From Dehalococcoidia bacterium (GTDB taxonomy: Bacteria; Chloroflexota; Dehalococcoidia; SZUA-161), in the NCBI GenBank assembly GCA_014874385.1, contig JACWAE010000097.1, forward strand, positions 1-34,299: a DNA stretch of 34,299 bases. Reading direction: 5' to 3'. Positions 7,397 through 15,681 of this stretch are shown piece by piece (positions within the stretch are counted from its first letter, which is position 1; each line of letters starts with the position of its first letter). The notes under the pieces were generated by a model. The model was not told the DNA's origin, searched no databases, and was given only the letters and a program-made list of their open reading frames with translations. The position numbers and the translations under genes are program-made.

Positions 7397-7405
7397 TTTA
7401 GAAAA

Positions 7406-7600
7406 GGGGGAATTGAGAAAAGAGAGCTTTCATCCCTCACTCTAACTCTCTCCCTCAAGGGGAGAGAGGAATCTGCGTAATCCCGCTGTGTCCCCCTCTT
7501 TCCTAAAGGAAGGATTGGGGGAATTTAGGATTTGGGGGACACCCCCAGACCCTCGCCAAAGGGGCGCTGCCCCTCTGGACTCCCTGTTAGTAAACGAAAC
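7406..7600. repeat. Intergenic repeats between the IS and sdhB, incl. G/C-run repeat copy 1
   Basis: Holds GGGGGAATTGAG (right half of the interrupted target repeat), a CTCTCCCTCAAGGGGAGAG hairpin near 7450-7468, and from about 7491 the first copy of the roughly 100-bp repeat: CCCCC blocks, GGGGGAATTTAGGATTTGGG, CAAAGGGGCGCTGCCCCTCT, and TTAGTAAAC at its end. Other copies: 8478, 11206, 19269, 31092, all in this orientation. Confidence 0.7.
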
Positions 7601-7607
7601 TAAAACT

Positions 7608-8432
7608 TCAGGATTTAGCGCCGGGCTGCTTTATGGTGAACTCGGGCACTGCTATCTTGGGCTTCTTCTCTGCAGACGGCGGTGCTACAGATGGCGGAAC
7701 CGGCTTCTTGCGTAACCGCAGGCTGTCAGAGATCATTGCCCTCTTGAGCAACTGCAGCGCCAGAGCTGGGTCTACCCCTTTGGGGCAGGCCTCGGAGCAA
7801 GCTCCGGCGAGGTGGCAGAGCCATATACCGTGAGGTGTGTCAGTCACCTTGAACCTCTCTTTGGCTCCGCAGTCCCTGCGGTCGGCAGAGTACCTATAGG
7901 ACTGAGCCAATGGCTGTGGCCCCAGGAAATGCTTGTCCGTAGCCACTGTGGGACAGGCCGCCATGCACAGCCCGCACTTGACGCAATACGCGAATTGCAC
8001 GAACTCTTCCAGTTGCCCCCGGGCCTGCAAGAACTCGGCTGTGGGCTTCTCCGCTTCTGCCATATCCTGTGGCATTATGTATGGCTTTATGGACTTATGT
8101 TTGGCAAACAGCGCAGAGAGGTCGGCTACCAGGTCCTTGACGATAGGGAAGTTGGGCAGCGGCTTTACCGTTATTGTGTCTTTTTTCAGTTCCTCAATCG
8201 GCGTATGGCAGGCGAGCATGGGCAGGTTGTTAATGAGCATACCGCAGGAGCCGCAGATGCCCATGCGGCAGGAGCTGCGGAAAGAGAGCGTGTTATCCAC
8301 ATTTTCCTTGATGTAGATGAGGCCATCGAGCACTGTCATGCCGTGCCGGAAGGGGATGACGAACTCTTGGATATGGGGTTTCTTGTCCTTATCCGGGTCG
8401 TATCTTTGAACTTTGTAAGTTACCTTTTCCAT
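7608..8432 (-). CDS. sdhB: Succinate dehydrogenase/fumarate reductase iron-sulfur subunit
   Basis: 274 residues. The 2Fe-2S ferredoxin domain has SSCRMGICGSCGML with a fourth Cys in LPMLAC (residues about 55-75). Two more cluster motifs follow: CVKCGLCMAACP and CHLAGACSEACPKGVDP. It carries electrons between the flavin of SdhA and the quinone site in SdhCD. The C-terminal tail (about 35 residues, rich in Lys and Pro) is longer than in many SdhB proteins. A good ribosome site AAGGAG precedes the ATG. It is the last of the four sdh genes, separated from sdhD by a 130-bp repeat, unlike the tight spacing of A, C and D. Confidence 0.95.
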   Translation of the reverse strand: MEKVTYKVQRYDPDKDKKPHIQEFVIPFRHGMTVLDGLIYIKENVDNTLSFRSSCRMGICGSCGMLINNLPMLACHTPIEELKKDTITVKPLPNFPIVKDLVADLSALFAKHKSIKPYIMPQDMAEAEKPTAEFLQARGQLEEFVQFAYCVKCGLCMAACPTVATDKHFLGPQPLAQSYRYSADRRDCGAKERFKVTDTPHGIWLCHLAGACSEACPKGVDPALALQLLKRAMISDSLRLRKKPVPPSVAPPSAEKKPKIAVPEFTIKQPGAKS

Positions 8433-8477
8433 TCACTGCTCCTTGGAACTTTTGAAAACGTTTCCCGATCTTTTTCA

Positions 8478-8607
8478 ACCCCCTGTATCCCCCACTCTTG
8501 GGGGAATTAAGATTTGGGGGATATCCTTCGACAAGCTCAGGACAGGCCCCTAAATCCCCCGTCAATCCTTCTAAAGGAAGGACTGAACTCCCCAATTAGT
8601 AAACGCA
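8478..8607. repeat. G/C-run intergenic repeat, copy 2
   Basis: Starts CAACCCCCTGTATCCCCCA, continues GGGGGAATTAAGATTTGGG, includes the CCTTCGACAAGCTCAGGACA core at 8525-8544, and ends near TTAGTAAAC. It lies inside the sdh operon between sdhD and sdhB. Confidence 0.75.
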
Positions 8608-8632
8608 ACCTCCAGCTTTTGATATTTGACTA

Positions 8633-8965
8633 TTAAAAAGCCTGTATGGGGATATAGACAGCGTAACCGAAAACGGCCAGCCCTATAAGCACTATAGACC
8701 AGTTCAATACCTTAACTGCTCTATTGGGCAGGGAGAGTTCCAATATAAGTCCCCTGACGCCGTGAAGGCCGTGGTAGAAACCAAATATCAGGATCAATAT
8801 GTAGATGGTAAGCCAGCCCGCACTAGCCGCCCTTTGGGCAACTGAACTCCAGCTTTTGGGGTCTCCTCCACCCAAATGCATGAGCAACAGATGATAACCA
8901 CCGACCAGGAAGAAGAGCCCTATCCCAGTGACATACTGCAGAATCTTCAGATGATTTTCTCTCAT
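8633..8965 (-). CDS. sdhD: Succinate dehydrogenase membrane anchor subunit D
   Basis: 110 residues with three transmembrane segments (about 10-30, 48-70 and 86-107). The second carries FGFYHGLHGVRGLILE, whose His is a usual haem b ligand position in SdhD-type anchors. Together with SdhC it forms the quinone site and anchors SdhAB. The ATG has AGGAG 6 bases upstream. Assignment as D rather than C rests on gene order and size; the two anchors are hard to separate by sequence. Confidence 0.85.
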   Translation of the reverse strand: MRENHLKILQYVTGIGLFFLVGGYHLLLMHLGGGDPKSWSSVAQRAASAGWLTIYILILIFGFYHGLHGVRGLILELSLPNRAVKVLNWSIVLIGLAVFGYAVYIPIQAF

Positions 8966-8987
8966 GTCTGTCTCCTATGTCACAAGT

Positions 8988-9437
8988 TTAATAGTATATT
9001 ACGAACGCCACCAGAACGTATATGGCCAGGCCCATTATCAAAGCTAACAGCGCTAACGTCAGGGGTCGCCTGCGGCGCATGGCGTCAACGTAGGGGTATA
9101 CGGGGGGCTTGGGCTTACCCAGGGTGAATCCCAGGTGCTGCAGCATGAGCCTGCCGCCATTGAGGGCATGATATATGAATGCTGCCATCACCAGGTATTC
9201 GCCCACTTTGAACCCGGGGTTGCTGAGGAAGTTCATGGTGCTTTCCCAGCTTCCCTGGCCCCATAAGCGCGAGCCATTTGCTACAAGGTGCAGAGCTACA
9301 TAGGCCAGCAGACCGAATCCGGTCAACCTGTGTAAAGTGTAAAGATACCGCTCTATTTTATAGTGTCCGCCCCAGGCCCAGCCTTTGATGCCCAGACGAT
9401 TCGGTAAAGGCATTTTCTGTTTGCTTGTAGCTTCCAT
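8988..9437 (-). CDS. sdhC: Succinate dehydrogenase cytochrome b subunit C
   Basis: 149 residues from the ATG at 9437, chosen because GAGAGGAAG lies just upstream and the start then overlaps the sdhA stop by one base (TAATG). An upstream ATG at 9464 would add nine residues read from sdhA coding sequence. Three membrane segments are visible. YTLHRLTGFGLLAYVALHLV holds the typical SdhC haem-region His and the R-x-T-G motif, and YHALNGGRLMLQHLG a second His. Forms the membrane anchor with SdhD. Confidence 0.9.
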   Translation of the reverse strand: MEATSKQKMPLPNRLGIKGWAWGGHYKIERYLYTLHRLTGFGLLAYVALHLVANGSRLWGQGSWESTMNFLSNPGFKVGEYLVMAAFIYHALNGGRLMLQHLGFTLGKPKPPVYPYVDAMRRRRPLTLALLALIMGLAIYVLVAFVIYY

Positions 9438-11149
9438 TAGTACTTCCTCTCTACCGGCTGCCACATGGTCATGGCCACCGGAGAATAGTCCAGTTTCGGT
9501 CCATCAGTAGTATAGCTGGCCAGCGTGTGCTTGCCCCAGTTGACGTCATCTCGATTAGGGAAGTCACGCCTTGAATGCGCTCCACGGGACTCGGTGCGCG
9601 CCAAGCCCCCGACCACAATTACCTCAGCCAGCTCGATAAGGTTGGTTGTTTCGATGACATTGATAAGGTTGGTATTGTAAATACGGCTATTGTCCTTGAC
9701 CTTCACCCTCTTGATACGCTGCTTCAATTCTCTAATCTTCTTCAGGGCCTCTTCCATCTGAGGGCCGGTGCGATAGACACCCACATTGTTGTCCATCATC
9801 TTTTGCAGCTCGTTGCGGATAACATAGACATCCTCGCTGCCGTCGCCGTGCCCTACCTGCTCGAAGACACGCTTCTCCTCTTCCTGCACTTTCTTTTGCA
9901 GAGCAGGAGGCAACGATTTCTGCGCCATAGCGTATCTGGCTGCTTTATCCCCTGTTATCTTGCCCCACACCAGGCATTCGGCTGTGGAGTTAGAGCCCAG
10001 CCGGTTTGCCCCGTGTAGGGACACGCAGGCCGCCTCGCCGGCTGCCCAGATACCCTTCACCGGTGTTGCCCCTTCTATGTTGGTATGAATGCCGCCCATA
10101 CAATAGTGGGCCGCCGGCCTCACAGGTATGGGCTTCTCTATAGGGTCGAGGAAAGCGAACTTGATAGTGACTTCCCTGATTAAAGGGAGGCGCTCATTTA
10201 TCTTCTGGGCTCCGAGATGGGTCAGGTCGAGGTGCACGTAATCCATACCTTCAGGGCTCTTGAATCCCCTTCCTTCGAGGATCTCCGTTGTCTCGGAGCG
10301 GGAGACGATGTCACGGGGCGCGGTCTCCATTTTGCTGGGTGCGTATTTCTCCATGAACCGCTCGCCCTTATTGTTCTTGAGGTATCCCCCTTCTCCTCTG
10401 GCACCCTCTGTGATAAGAATGCCCGATGGAACCAGGCCGGTAGGATGGAACTGCACAAACTCCATGTCCTTGAGCGGCATCCCGGCGCGGTAAGCCATAG
10501 CCATGCCGTCGCCGGTAGCTGTAAAGGAGTATGTGGTGAAGCTGAACATGCGGCAGGCCCCGCCCGTGGCTATGATCAGGGCTTTGCCCCTGATCAGGAA
10601 GAATTCCCCTGTGGTCAGGTTCCAGACTGTAACGCCCTGGAAGACGCCGTTCTCTATCAGGATGGAGGTGGCATAGCATTCATCATAGCGGGTAACCCTG
10701 GCGTACTTCTGAAGCGTGTCATACAGGGTATGCATCTCGAAGAAGCCTGTTTTATCCTCGGCGAAGACTGCACGGTCGAAGCTATGTCCACCGAAAGGCC
10801 TCTGGTTGATGCGCCCATCGGGACGCCTCGACCAGGGAATGCCCCAGTGTTCAAGCTGCACAATCTCCCTAGGGGACTCCTGCACAAAAAGCGACACGAC
10901 ATCCTGGTCGGCCAAGAAGTCGCTTCCTCTCACGGTGTCCCAGGCGTGAAGCTCCAGGCTGTCGCCTTCCTCGGGACGCATGACGGCAGCGGTGCCGCCC
11001 TCGGCGCATACTGAATGAGAGCGCATGAGCTGAACTCTGGAGATAATGGCTATATCAAGCTCACCCTTGCTCACCCTGGCAGCCTCGACTGTGGCTCTGA
11101 GACCAGCCAGCCCAGACCCCAGGATTAATAAATCATGGCTAACTTCCAT
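9437..11149 (-). CDS. sdhA: Succinate dehydrogenase/fumarate reductase flavoprotein subunit
   Basis: 570 residues from the ATG at 11149, which has GGAG 10 bases upstream; the ATG three codons earlier (11158) has GGAG only one base away. FAD-binding LILGSGLAGLRA at the N-terminus, then MRSHSVCAEGG, whose His (residue 45) is the position that bonds FAD covalently in SdhA/FrdA. Active-site blocks HPTGLVPSGILITEGARGEGG, AAHYCMGGIHTN and GANRLGSNSTAECLVWG are all present. It oxidises succinate or reduces fumarate; direction cannot be told from sequence. First gene of sdhACDB, downstream of fumarase alpha across a repeat. Confidence 0.96.
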   Translation of the reverse strand: MEVSHDLLILGSGLAGLRATVEAARVSKGELDIAIISRVQLMRSHSVCAEGGTAAVMRPEEGDSLELHAWDTVRGSDFLADQDVVSLFVQESPREIVQLEHWGIPWSRRPDGRINQRPFGGHSFDRAVFAEDKTGFFEMHTLYDTLQKYARVTRYDECYATSILIENGVFQGVTVWNLTTGEFFLIRGKALIIATGGACRMFSFTTYSFTATGDGMAMAYRAGMPLKDMEFVQFHPTGLVPSGILITEGARGEGGYLKNNKGERFMEKYAPSKMETAPRDIVSRSETTEILEGRGFKSPEGMDYVHLDLTHLGAQKINERLPLIREVTIKFAFLDPIEKPIPVRPAAHYCMGGIHTNIEGATPVKGIWAAGEAACVSLHGANRLGSNSTAECLVWGKITGDKAARYAMAQKSLPPALQKKVQEEEKRVFEQVGHGDGSEDVYVIRNELQKMMDNNVGVYRTGPQMEEALKKIRELKQRIKRVKVKDNSRIYNTNLINVIETTNLIELAEVIVVGGLARTESRGAHSRRDFPNRDDVNWGKHTLASYTTDGPKLDYSPVAMTMWQPVERKY

Positions 11150-11205
11150 TGTTATCATTCTCCAATGGTTTATACTGCAAACGAAAGCGTTTTAAAAACG
11201 CTTTT

Positions 11206-11352
11206 CAACCCCCTGTATCCCCCAGTCTTGGGGGAATTTAGGATTTGGGGGACACCCTTCGACAATCCTTCGGCAAGCTCAGGACAGGGCTCAGGACAGG
11301 CCCCCAAACCCCCGACAAAGGGGCTTCGCCCCTCTGTACACCCTAGTGTTAG
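11206..11352. repeat. G/C-run intergenic repeat, copy 3
   Basis: Starts CAACCCCCTGTATCCCCCAG, contains CCTTCGGCAAGCTCAGGACA (11268-11287) with a second partial GCTCAGGACAGG after it, so this copy is internally expanded. It ends CAAAGGGGCTTCGCCCCTCT and TTAGTAAGC. It is preceded by a palindromic AAAGCGTTTT/AAAACGCTTT near 11183-11205. Lies between fumarase alpha and sdhA. Confidence 0.75.
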
Positions 11353-11389
11353 TAAGCAACCCTATATCTTCCAATCTTAGGGATATCGA

Positions 11390-11412
11390 GGGCGCATGCC
11401 ATGCGCCCCTAC
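11390..11412 (-). repeat. GTAG-prefixed hairpin
   Basis: On the minus strand GTAG is followed by a stem GGGCGCAT/ATGCGCCC with loop GGC (one extra G between GTAG and stem). It lies 18 bp past the fumarase alpha stop, so it could also act as a transcript-processing or pausing hairpin. Confidence 0.65.
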
Positions 11413-11429
11413 AATTTTAGATTTAAATC

Positions 11430-12275
11430 TTAGAGTATGGCTTCTTTGTGGCGGGCGCTGTGGCACTGGATGTTCACCGCTACCGGCAGGCTGGCGATAT
11501 GGGCAGGGAAGGTCTCCACATGCACGGCGAGCGAGGTAATTCTCCCTCCCACTCCCCCAGGGCCGACGCCTGTTGAGTTGATGCGCTGCAAGAGCTCTTT
11601 CTCCAGCTCAGCGACCTCGGGGTCAGGCGAGGGCTTGCCCACCTCGCGCAGTAGGGCTTTCTTAGCCAGAATCATCGCCTTCTCGGCAGTGCCGCCGATG
11701 CCCACGCCGATTATGGTCGGAGGGCAGGGGTTGCTACCGGCCTCATCTACTGCGTTGACTACAAAGTCAACAACACCCTGGCGCCCTTGAGCTGGTTTGA
11801 GCACCGTGAAGCGGCTCATGTTCTCGCTGCCGCCGCCTTTGGGGGCAACTGTGATCTTCAGCTTGTCGCCGGGGACTATCTCGGTGTGGATGATGGCAGG
11901 CGTATTGTCCTTGGTATTGATTCTTGCCGAGAAAGGCTGCTTGACCGCGGATTTACGCAGGTAGCCTTCGGCATAGCCCTTGCGCACACCCTCGTTGATT
12001 GCCTGAACCAGGTCGCCGCCTGTAATATGAGCATCCTGCCCCATTTCCACGAAGACTACAGCCAGGCCGCAGTCCTGGCAGAGCGGCATCTGCTCTTTGG
12101 CAGCAATGGGGGCATTCTCCAGAATATGGTCCAGTACCTGACGTCCTACCGGAGATTCCTCCTGCTCTCGCGCCTTCTTCAAGGCAGCCAGGACGTCCTC
12201 TCCCAGGTAGAAGTTGGCTTCCTGGCTCAGTCTCGCTACAGTCTCAGTAATATCTTTTGCTTTGATTTCTCTCAT
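11430..12275 (-). CDS. fumA: Class I fumarate hydratase, alpha (N-terminal, 4Fe-4S) subunit
   Basis: 281 residues, the normal size for the separate alpha subunit. Three cluster cysteines are visible: MPLCQDCG near 66, AGSNPCPP near 183 and NIQCHSARH near 270. GGGSENMSRFTVLKP and IIGVGIGGTAEKAM are class I fumarase/tartrate dehydratase signatures. With the beta subunit at 4773-5342 it converts malate and fumarate. It begins 10 bp after malate dehydrogenase with no clear ribosome site, which suggests coupled translation. The symbol means the alpha subunit, not E. coli FumA. Confidence 0.94.
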   Translation of the reverse strand: MREIKAKDITETVARLSQEANFYLGEDVLAALKKAREQEESPVGRQVLDHILENAPIAAKEQMPLCQDCGLAVVFVEMGQDAHITGGDLVQAINEGVRKGYAEGYLRKSAVKQPFSARINTKDNTPAIIHTEIVPGDKLKITVAPKGGGSENMSRFTVLKPAQGRQGVVDFVVNAVDEAGSNPCPPTIIGVGIGGTAEKAMILAKKALLREVGKPSPDPEVAELEKELLQRINSTGVGPGGVGGRITSLAVHVETFPAHIASLPVAVNIQCHSARHKEAIL

Positions 12276-12285
12276 TTTCGCAACG

Positions 12286-13212
12286 TTAGATTTTCATTAT
12301 CTTGACAAGCTCTGCCACTGCGTCTGCCGATTTCTTGAGCGCTGCGCTTTCCTCCGGAGTCAGTTTAACCTCAATAATCTTCTCGATGCCATTCTTGCCT
12401 ATCTTTACCGGTACGCCCACGAAGACGCCCTTGATGCCGTACTCGCCGTCAAGATAGGTGGAGCAGGGCAGAACCCGTTTCTTATCCAGGATTATGGAGT
12501 CCACTATCATGGCGGCACCTGCTCCCGGGGCGTAGAAGGCGCTGCCTGTCTTGAGCAGGGCGACTATCTCAGCGCCGCCGCTGACGGTGCGCTTGGCAAT
12601 AGCGGCGATTTTGTCTGCGGGCATGAGCTCGCTCAGAGGTACACCGCCTACCGCAGCCAGCCTGGTGATGGGCACCATCTGGTCGCCGTGCCCGCCCAGA
12701 ATCAAGGCATAGACATCCTCCACCGAGACGCCGAGCTCCATGGCGACGAATGTTTTGAATCTTGCAGTATCGAGGGTTCCGGACATGCCCATGACGCGGT
12801 TTCGCGGGAACTTGCTCACGTGAAGCGCCAGTTGAGCCATGGCATCGAGGGGGTTGGCCACCATGATTAATATACCCTTGGGTGAATATTTAGCTATCTG
12901 CTCGGTGACGCTCTGGACTATCTTCATATTAGTGAGCACCAGGTCGTCACGGCTCATGCCGGGCTTTCTGGCCATGCCGGAGGTGATGACTATTACGTCC
13001 GAATTGGCTGTATCCTCGTAGTTGTTCGTGCCCATGAGATTGGTATCGTAGTAGCGGATAGGCCCGGCCTGATGCAGGTCGAGAGCTTTACCTTGAGGAA
13101 GGCCTTCGATGATATCCACCAGTACAACATCAGCATAGTCACGCTGTGCTAGTACCTGGGCACAGGAAGCGCCCACATTTCCGGCGCCGACGACGGTTAT
13201 TTTGCTGCGCAT
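12286..13212 (-). CDS. mdh: Malate dehydrogenase, NAD-dependent
   Basis: 308 residues of the LDH-like malate dehydrogenase type. NAD-binding [12 protein letters not shown] and the acidic VVLVDIIEG (Asp, prefers NAD). The active-site loop [12 protein letters not shown] has the Arg at the malate-specific position where lactate dehydrogenases have Gln, and [11 protein letters not shown] holds the catalytic His. Interconverts malate and oxaloacetate. Starts one base after the isocitrate dehydrogenase stop, with AAAGGAGG about 9 bases upstream. Part of icd-mdh-fumA. Confidence 0.96.
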   Translation of the reverse strand: MRSKITVVGAGNVGASCAQVLAQRDYADVVLVDIIEGLPQGKALDLHQAGPIRYYDTNLMGTNNYEDTANSDVIVITSGMARKPGMSRDDLVLTNMKIVQSVTEQIAKYSPKGILIMVANPLDAMAQLALHVSKFPRNRVMGMSGTLDTARFKTFVAMELGVSVEDVYALILGGHGDQMVPITRLAAVGGVPLSELMPADKIAAIAKRTVSGGAEIVALLKTGSAFYAPGAGAAMIVDSIILDKKRVLPCSTYLDGEYGIKGVFVGVPVKIGKNGIEKIIEVKLTPEESAALKKSADAVAELVKIMKI

Positions 13213-13213
13213 G

Positions 13214-14302
13214 TTATCTTGCCTCCTTTAGCTTTTTAATCACGGCATCCGCAACTGCGGAGGTTGTGGCAACGGAAGGGTCGTTGGGATCAGCTTTGAG
13301 GTCGTAGGTTATGGTCTTGCCCTCGGAGATGGTACGGGCTATAGCGCTCTCCAGTCTTTGTGCAGGCTTTTCCTCTCCGATGTGCCTGAGCATCATAGCA
13401 GCCGAGAGCATCATTGCCATTGGGTTTACTTTGTTCCTGCCGGCATATTTGGGAGCGCTACCGTGAACAGGTTCGAAAACTGCAACCTTGTCTCCAATAT
13501 TAGCGCCGGGCACTACACCTATTCCACCCACGAGCCCAGCGCAAAGTTCAGAGACTATATCACCATATAGATTAGGCAGCACAATAATATCATATCGCTC
13601 TGGTTTTGTCACTAGCTGCATGCATACGTTGTCCACGATGGCGTCTTCGAATTGGATGTCGGGGTAGTTCCTGGCTACTTTGGCGGCAGTAGCGAGGAAC
13701 AGGCCATCGGAGAACTTCATGATGTTAGCCTTGTGCACGCAGGTGACCTTCTTCCTGCCGTGGGCGCGGGCGTATTCGAAGGCAAAGGTGACGATTCTGC
13801 GGCTTGCTCTCTCGGAGATGGGCTTGATGCTGATACCCGAGTCAGCGCTTATTTTGCGCTGTCCCTGCTCGGCAATGAACTTGATTAGTTCCGTTGTGTC
13901 CTTGGCGCCTTTCTTAAATTCGATGCCAGCGTAGAGGTCCTCGGTATTCTCCCTGACCACTACGATGTCTATATTCTCATATCTTGATTTGATGCCTGGA
14001 TAGGTTTTGCAGGGACGCAAGCAAGCATAGAGGTCAAGCTCCTGTCTCAGAGCGACGTTCACGCTTCTGAAGCCCGTACCGATGGGAGTAGTCACGGGGC
14101 CTTTGAGGGCTACCTTGTTTCTATTGATAGAAAGGAGCACCTCTAATGGGAGAGGGGTGCCGTACTTCTCCAGCGCAGCTTCCCCGATTTGACGAATATC
14201 CCACTTGATCGCCGCGCCGGTTGCTTCGAGTGCTCTGGTCGTGGCCTCAGTTATCTCAGGCCCAACGCCGTCTCCGGGGATGAGAGTGATGTTATAGGAC
14301 AT
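13214..14302 (-). CDS. icd: Isocitrate dehydrogenase (isocitrate/isopropylmalate family)
   Basis: 362 residues, the short archaeal/NAD-type length. [13 protein letters not shown] opens the fold; [18 protein letters not shown] carries the isocitrate-binding Ser, Asn and Arg residues; [10 protein letters not shown] is the metal-binding block. The cofactor loop reads [15 protein letters not shown], with the Lys-Tyr pair that binds the NADP 2'-phosphate in E. coli Icd, whereas NAD enzymes usually have Asp-Ile there. The later E. coli Arg395 position is not conserved (TYDLKA), so NADP use is likely but not certain. Converts isocitrate to 2-oxoglutarate. Context with an aconitase-like pair upstream excludes an isopropylmalate dehydrogenase role in my view. 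Confidence 0.92.
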   Translation of the reverse strand: MSYNITLIPGDGVGPEITEATTRALEATGAAIKWDIRQIGEAALEKYGTPLPLEVLLSINRNKVALKGPVTTPIGTGFRSVNVALRQELDLYACLRPCKTYPGIKSRYENIDIVVVRENTEDLYAGIEFKKGAKDTTELIKFIAEQGQRKISADSGISIKPISERASRRIVTFAFEYARAHGRKKVTCVHKANIMKFSDGLFLATAAKVARNYPDIQFEDAIVDNVCMQLVTKPERYDIIVLPNLYGDIVSELCAGLVGGIGVVPGANIGDKVAVFEPVHGSAPKYAGRNKVNPMAMMLSAAMMLRHIGEEKPAQRLESAIARTISEGKTITYDLKADPNDPSVATTSAVADAVIKKLKEAR

Positions 14303-14615
14303 AAGTTCATCTCTTTGAGAATATTCATGTTGTTGCCCGATTTATCAGGATCGATAGCCCAATGAATTGGGCAACTACGATATGGTATCATGCTCGCTTT
14401 GGATGTTATCATCCAAAGCCGAGTTGTTCTCGTGGATGATAACATCCACGAAGAGCCGTAACCAGTCCTATCAAATTTTCAGTGCCTATTATAGCAGGTT
14501 CTTTTGACTGTGAACTAATACGAGATCGTAGATTGTTGAGGCCGCGGGCTTATTTCAGGTTGTAGAGGCGGTTCGCGAACCGCAAAGACTAAGGACAACA
14601 CCTCTTATAACAAAT
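14303..14615. repeat. Repeat-filled gap between icd and the RAYT gene
   Basis: No gene. Elements: a GTAG hairpin on the minus strand (14357-14378, GCCCAAT/ATTGGGC) next to GATTTATCAGG shared with 2399-2408; two GGATG hairpins (14396-14419, 10-bp stem; 14430-14451, 9-bp stem, inverted loop); and GTAG plus the palindrome GCGGTTCGCGAACCGC (14562-14583). The stretch 14460-14560 looks unique and holds nothing I recognise. Confidence 0.7.
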
Positions 14616-14640
14616 GTAGGGCAGGTTTCCCAACCTGCCC
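14616..14640 (+). repeat. REP-like hairpin beside the RAYT gene (3' side)
   Basis: GTAG at 14616-14619, then GGGCAGGTT-TCCC-AACCTGCCC. Same element as 2300-2324 and as 15145-15169 in opposite orientation. It lies 5 bp beyond the RAYT stop. Confidence 0.85.
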
Positions 14641-14645
14641 GGCGT

Positions 14646-15128
14646 TTACCAGACCAACGGGTCTACATCTATTAGTGCTGGTTCTCCCAAGATACAGGCC
14701 CGATAGGAAGACCAATCGTAGTCCTCTGGCTTTTCGGCCAATCCAGCCCTAATCGGGTTATCGTGAACATACGCTATGGCTTCTTCCACGTCTTTTGGAG
14801 TTCTGAGCGCCCGTTCATAGAATCGAGCTTGCCATACCCCGCCTTTTGACCCTAACAAGGCCCCAATTTCATGGGCTGTGTAGAGCTTCAGGCTATGCAT
14901 GATCTGTGAGACATTACCGCTCTCTCTGGGTGTAACCACCATGTGCACGTGGTCTGGCATCAGAATGTACGCGTGTACCCTGTGACCCAGGTGGGTGCGC
15001 AAGAACCTGATGCCACTTATTACGATCTGGCAACAACAGTGTTCAGCAAAGAGGGGCTGCCTATCTTTGACGTTCGTGGTGACGAGATAAGGGAATCCTT
15101 CATTAGGGTAACGCCGAAAATCAGGCAT
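14646..15128 (-). CDS. REP-associated tyrosine transposase (RAYT, Y1/HUH)
   Basis: 160 residues. The HUH metal motif is in LMPDHVHMVV; the single catalytic Tyr is in EEAIAYVHDNPIRAGL; and DWSSYRACILG is a typical C-terminal block. These enzymes are single-copy relatives of IS200/IS605 TnpA that cut and rejoin short hairpins (REPs) marked by GTAG. The start at 15128 is chosen because homology begins at MPDFRRYPNE; the 53 earlier codons of the open frame run through the hairpin and the end of the LeuD-like gene. Nearly identical hairpins lie on both sides in inverted orientation. It sits inside the TCA cluster, same strand, and looks intact. Confidence 0.93.
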   Translation of the reverse strand: MPDFRRYPNEGFPYLVTTNVKDRQPLFAEHCCCQIVISGIRFLRTHLGHRVHAYILMPDHVHMVVTPRESGNVSQIMHSLKLYTAHEIGALLGSKGGVWQARFYERALRTPKDVEEAIAYVHDNPIRAGLAEKPEDYDWSSYRACILGEPALIDVDPLVW

Positions 15129-15144
15129 GCAGCTTTCCCGGTCT

Positions 15145-15169
15145 GGTCGGGTTAGGAAACCCGACCTAC
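15145..15169 (-). repeat. REP-like hairpin beside the RAYT gene (5' side)
   Basis: On the minus strand: GTAG, GTCGGGTT, TCCT, AACCCGAC. Inverted relative to 14616-14640, with compensating stem changes that keep pairing. Lies between the LeuD-like stop and the RAYT start. Confidence 0.85.
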
Positions 15170-15183
15170 AAGGTTTTATATTT

Positions 15184-15681
15184 TTACACTTTAAAATCGC
15201 CGTATTTCTTAATATAGGGCACGAGGCCGCCTTCGTCCAGGATTTTGAGCATGACGTCGGGGATTTTGCCTGAGGTAAGCCTGGCACTGTTGGTCAGGTC
15301 TAAGATTGTGCCTGAGGCGAGGTCTATCTCGAGCTCGTCGCCGTCGTTTATTCTGTCGGTATCGCAAATCAAAACGGGCAAGCCTACGTTTATGGCATTT
15401 CGGAAGAAGATACGGGCCACGGATTTCGCTAGAATGGCGCTCACTCCTGCAAGTTTCAGGATGGTGGGGGCGTGCTCCCGGCTCGAACCCAGTCCGAAGT
15501 TCTTGCCGGCGACTATGAAGTCGCCCTTTTGCACCCTTGAGGCAAAGTTGGGGTCTGTGTCCTCAAGCACGTGCTTGGCCAGCTCGGGCAGGTCGCTGCG
15601 TAGGTAGTTGTACCTGCCGGGCTGAATGAGGTCGGTGGAGATATCGTCTCCAAATTTGAGTGCTTTTCCTCTCAGTATCAT
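15184..15681 (-). CDS. Aconitase/isopropylmalate isomerase-type small subunit
   Basis: 165 residues, the swivel-domain subunit of two-part hydro-lyases (LeuD, homoaconitase or two-subunit aconitase). GDDISTDLIQPGRYNYLRSD opens it, and KNFGLGSSREHAP is the family signature. The substrate loop reads YLRS. In archaeal enzymes an Arg in this loop (YLRT in homoaconitase) goes with tricarboxylic substrates, while isopropylmalate isomerases carry a hydrophobic residue. With isocitrate dehydrogenase next door, I infer aconitase activity in the TCA pathway. The start overlaps the large-subunit stop by 4 bp. Confidence 0.88.
   Translation of the reverse strand: MILRGKALKFGDDISTDLIQPGRYNYLRSDLPELAKHVLEDTDPNFASRVQKGDFIVAGKNFGLGSSREHAPTILKLAGVSAILAKSVARIFFRNAINVGLPVLICDTDRINDGDELEIDLASGTILDLTNSARLTSGKIPDVMLKILDEGGLVPYIKKYGDFKV

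Noticed and set aside
13460-13490. GGTTCGA-type tRNA arm sequences (also near 122 and 15901)
   Set aside because: The copies at 13465 and 15901 lie inside coding genes, and the one near 122 has no acceptor or anticodon arms around it.
15129-15287. 53-codon N-terminal extension of the RAYT frame
   Set aside because: It runs through the REP hairpin and the LeuD-like 3' end; family homology starts at the ATG 15128.
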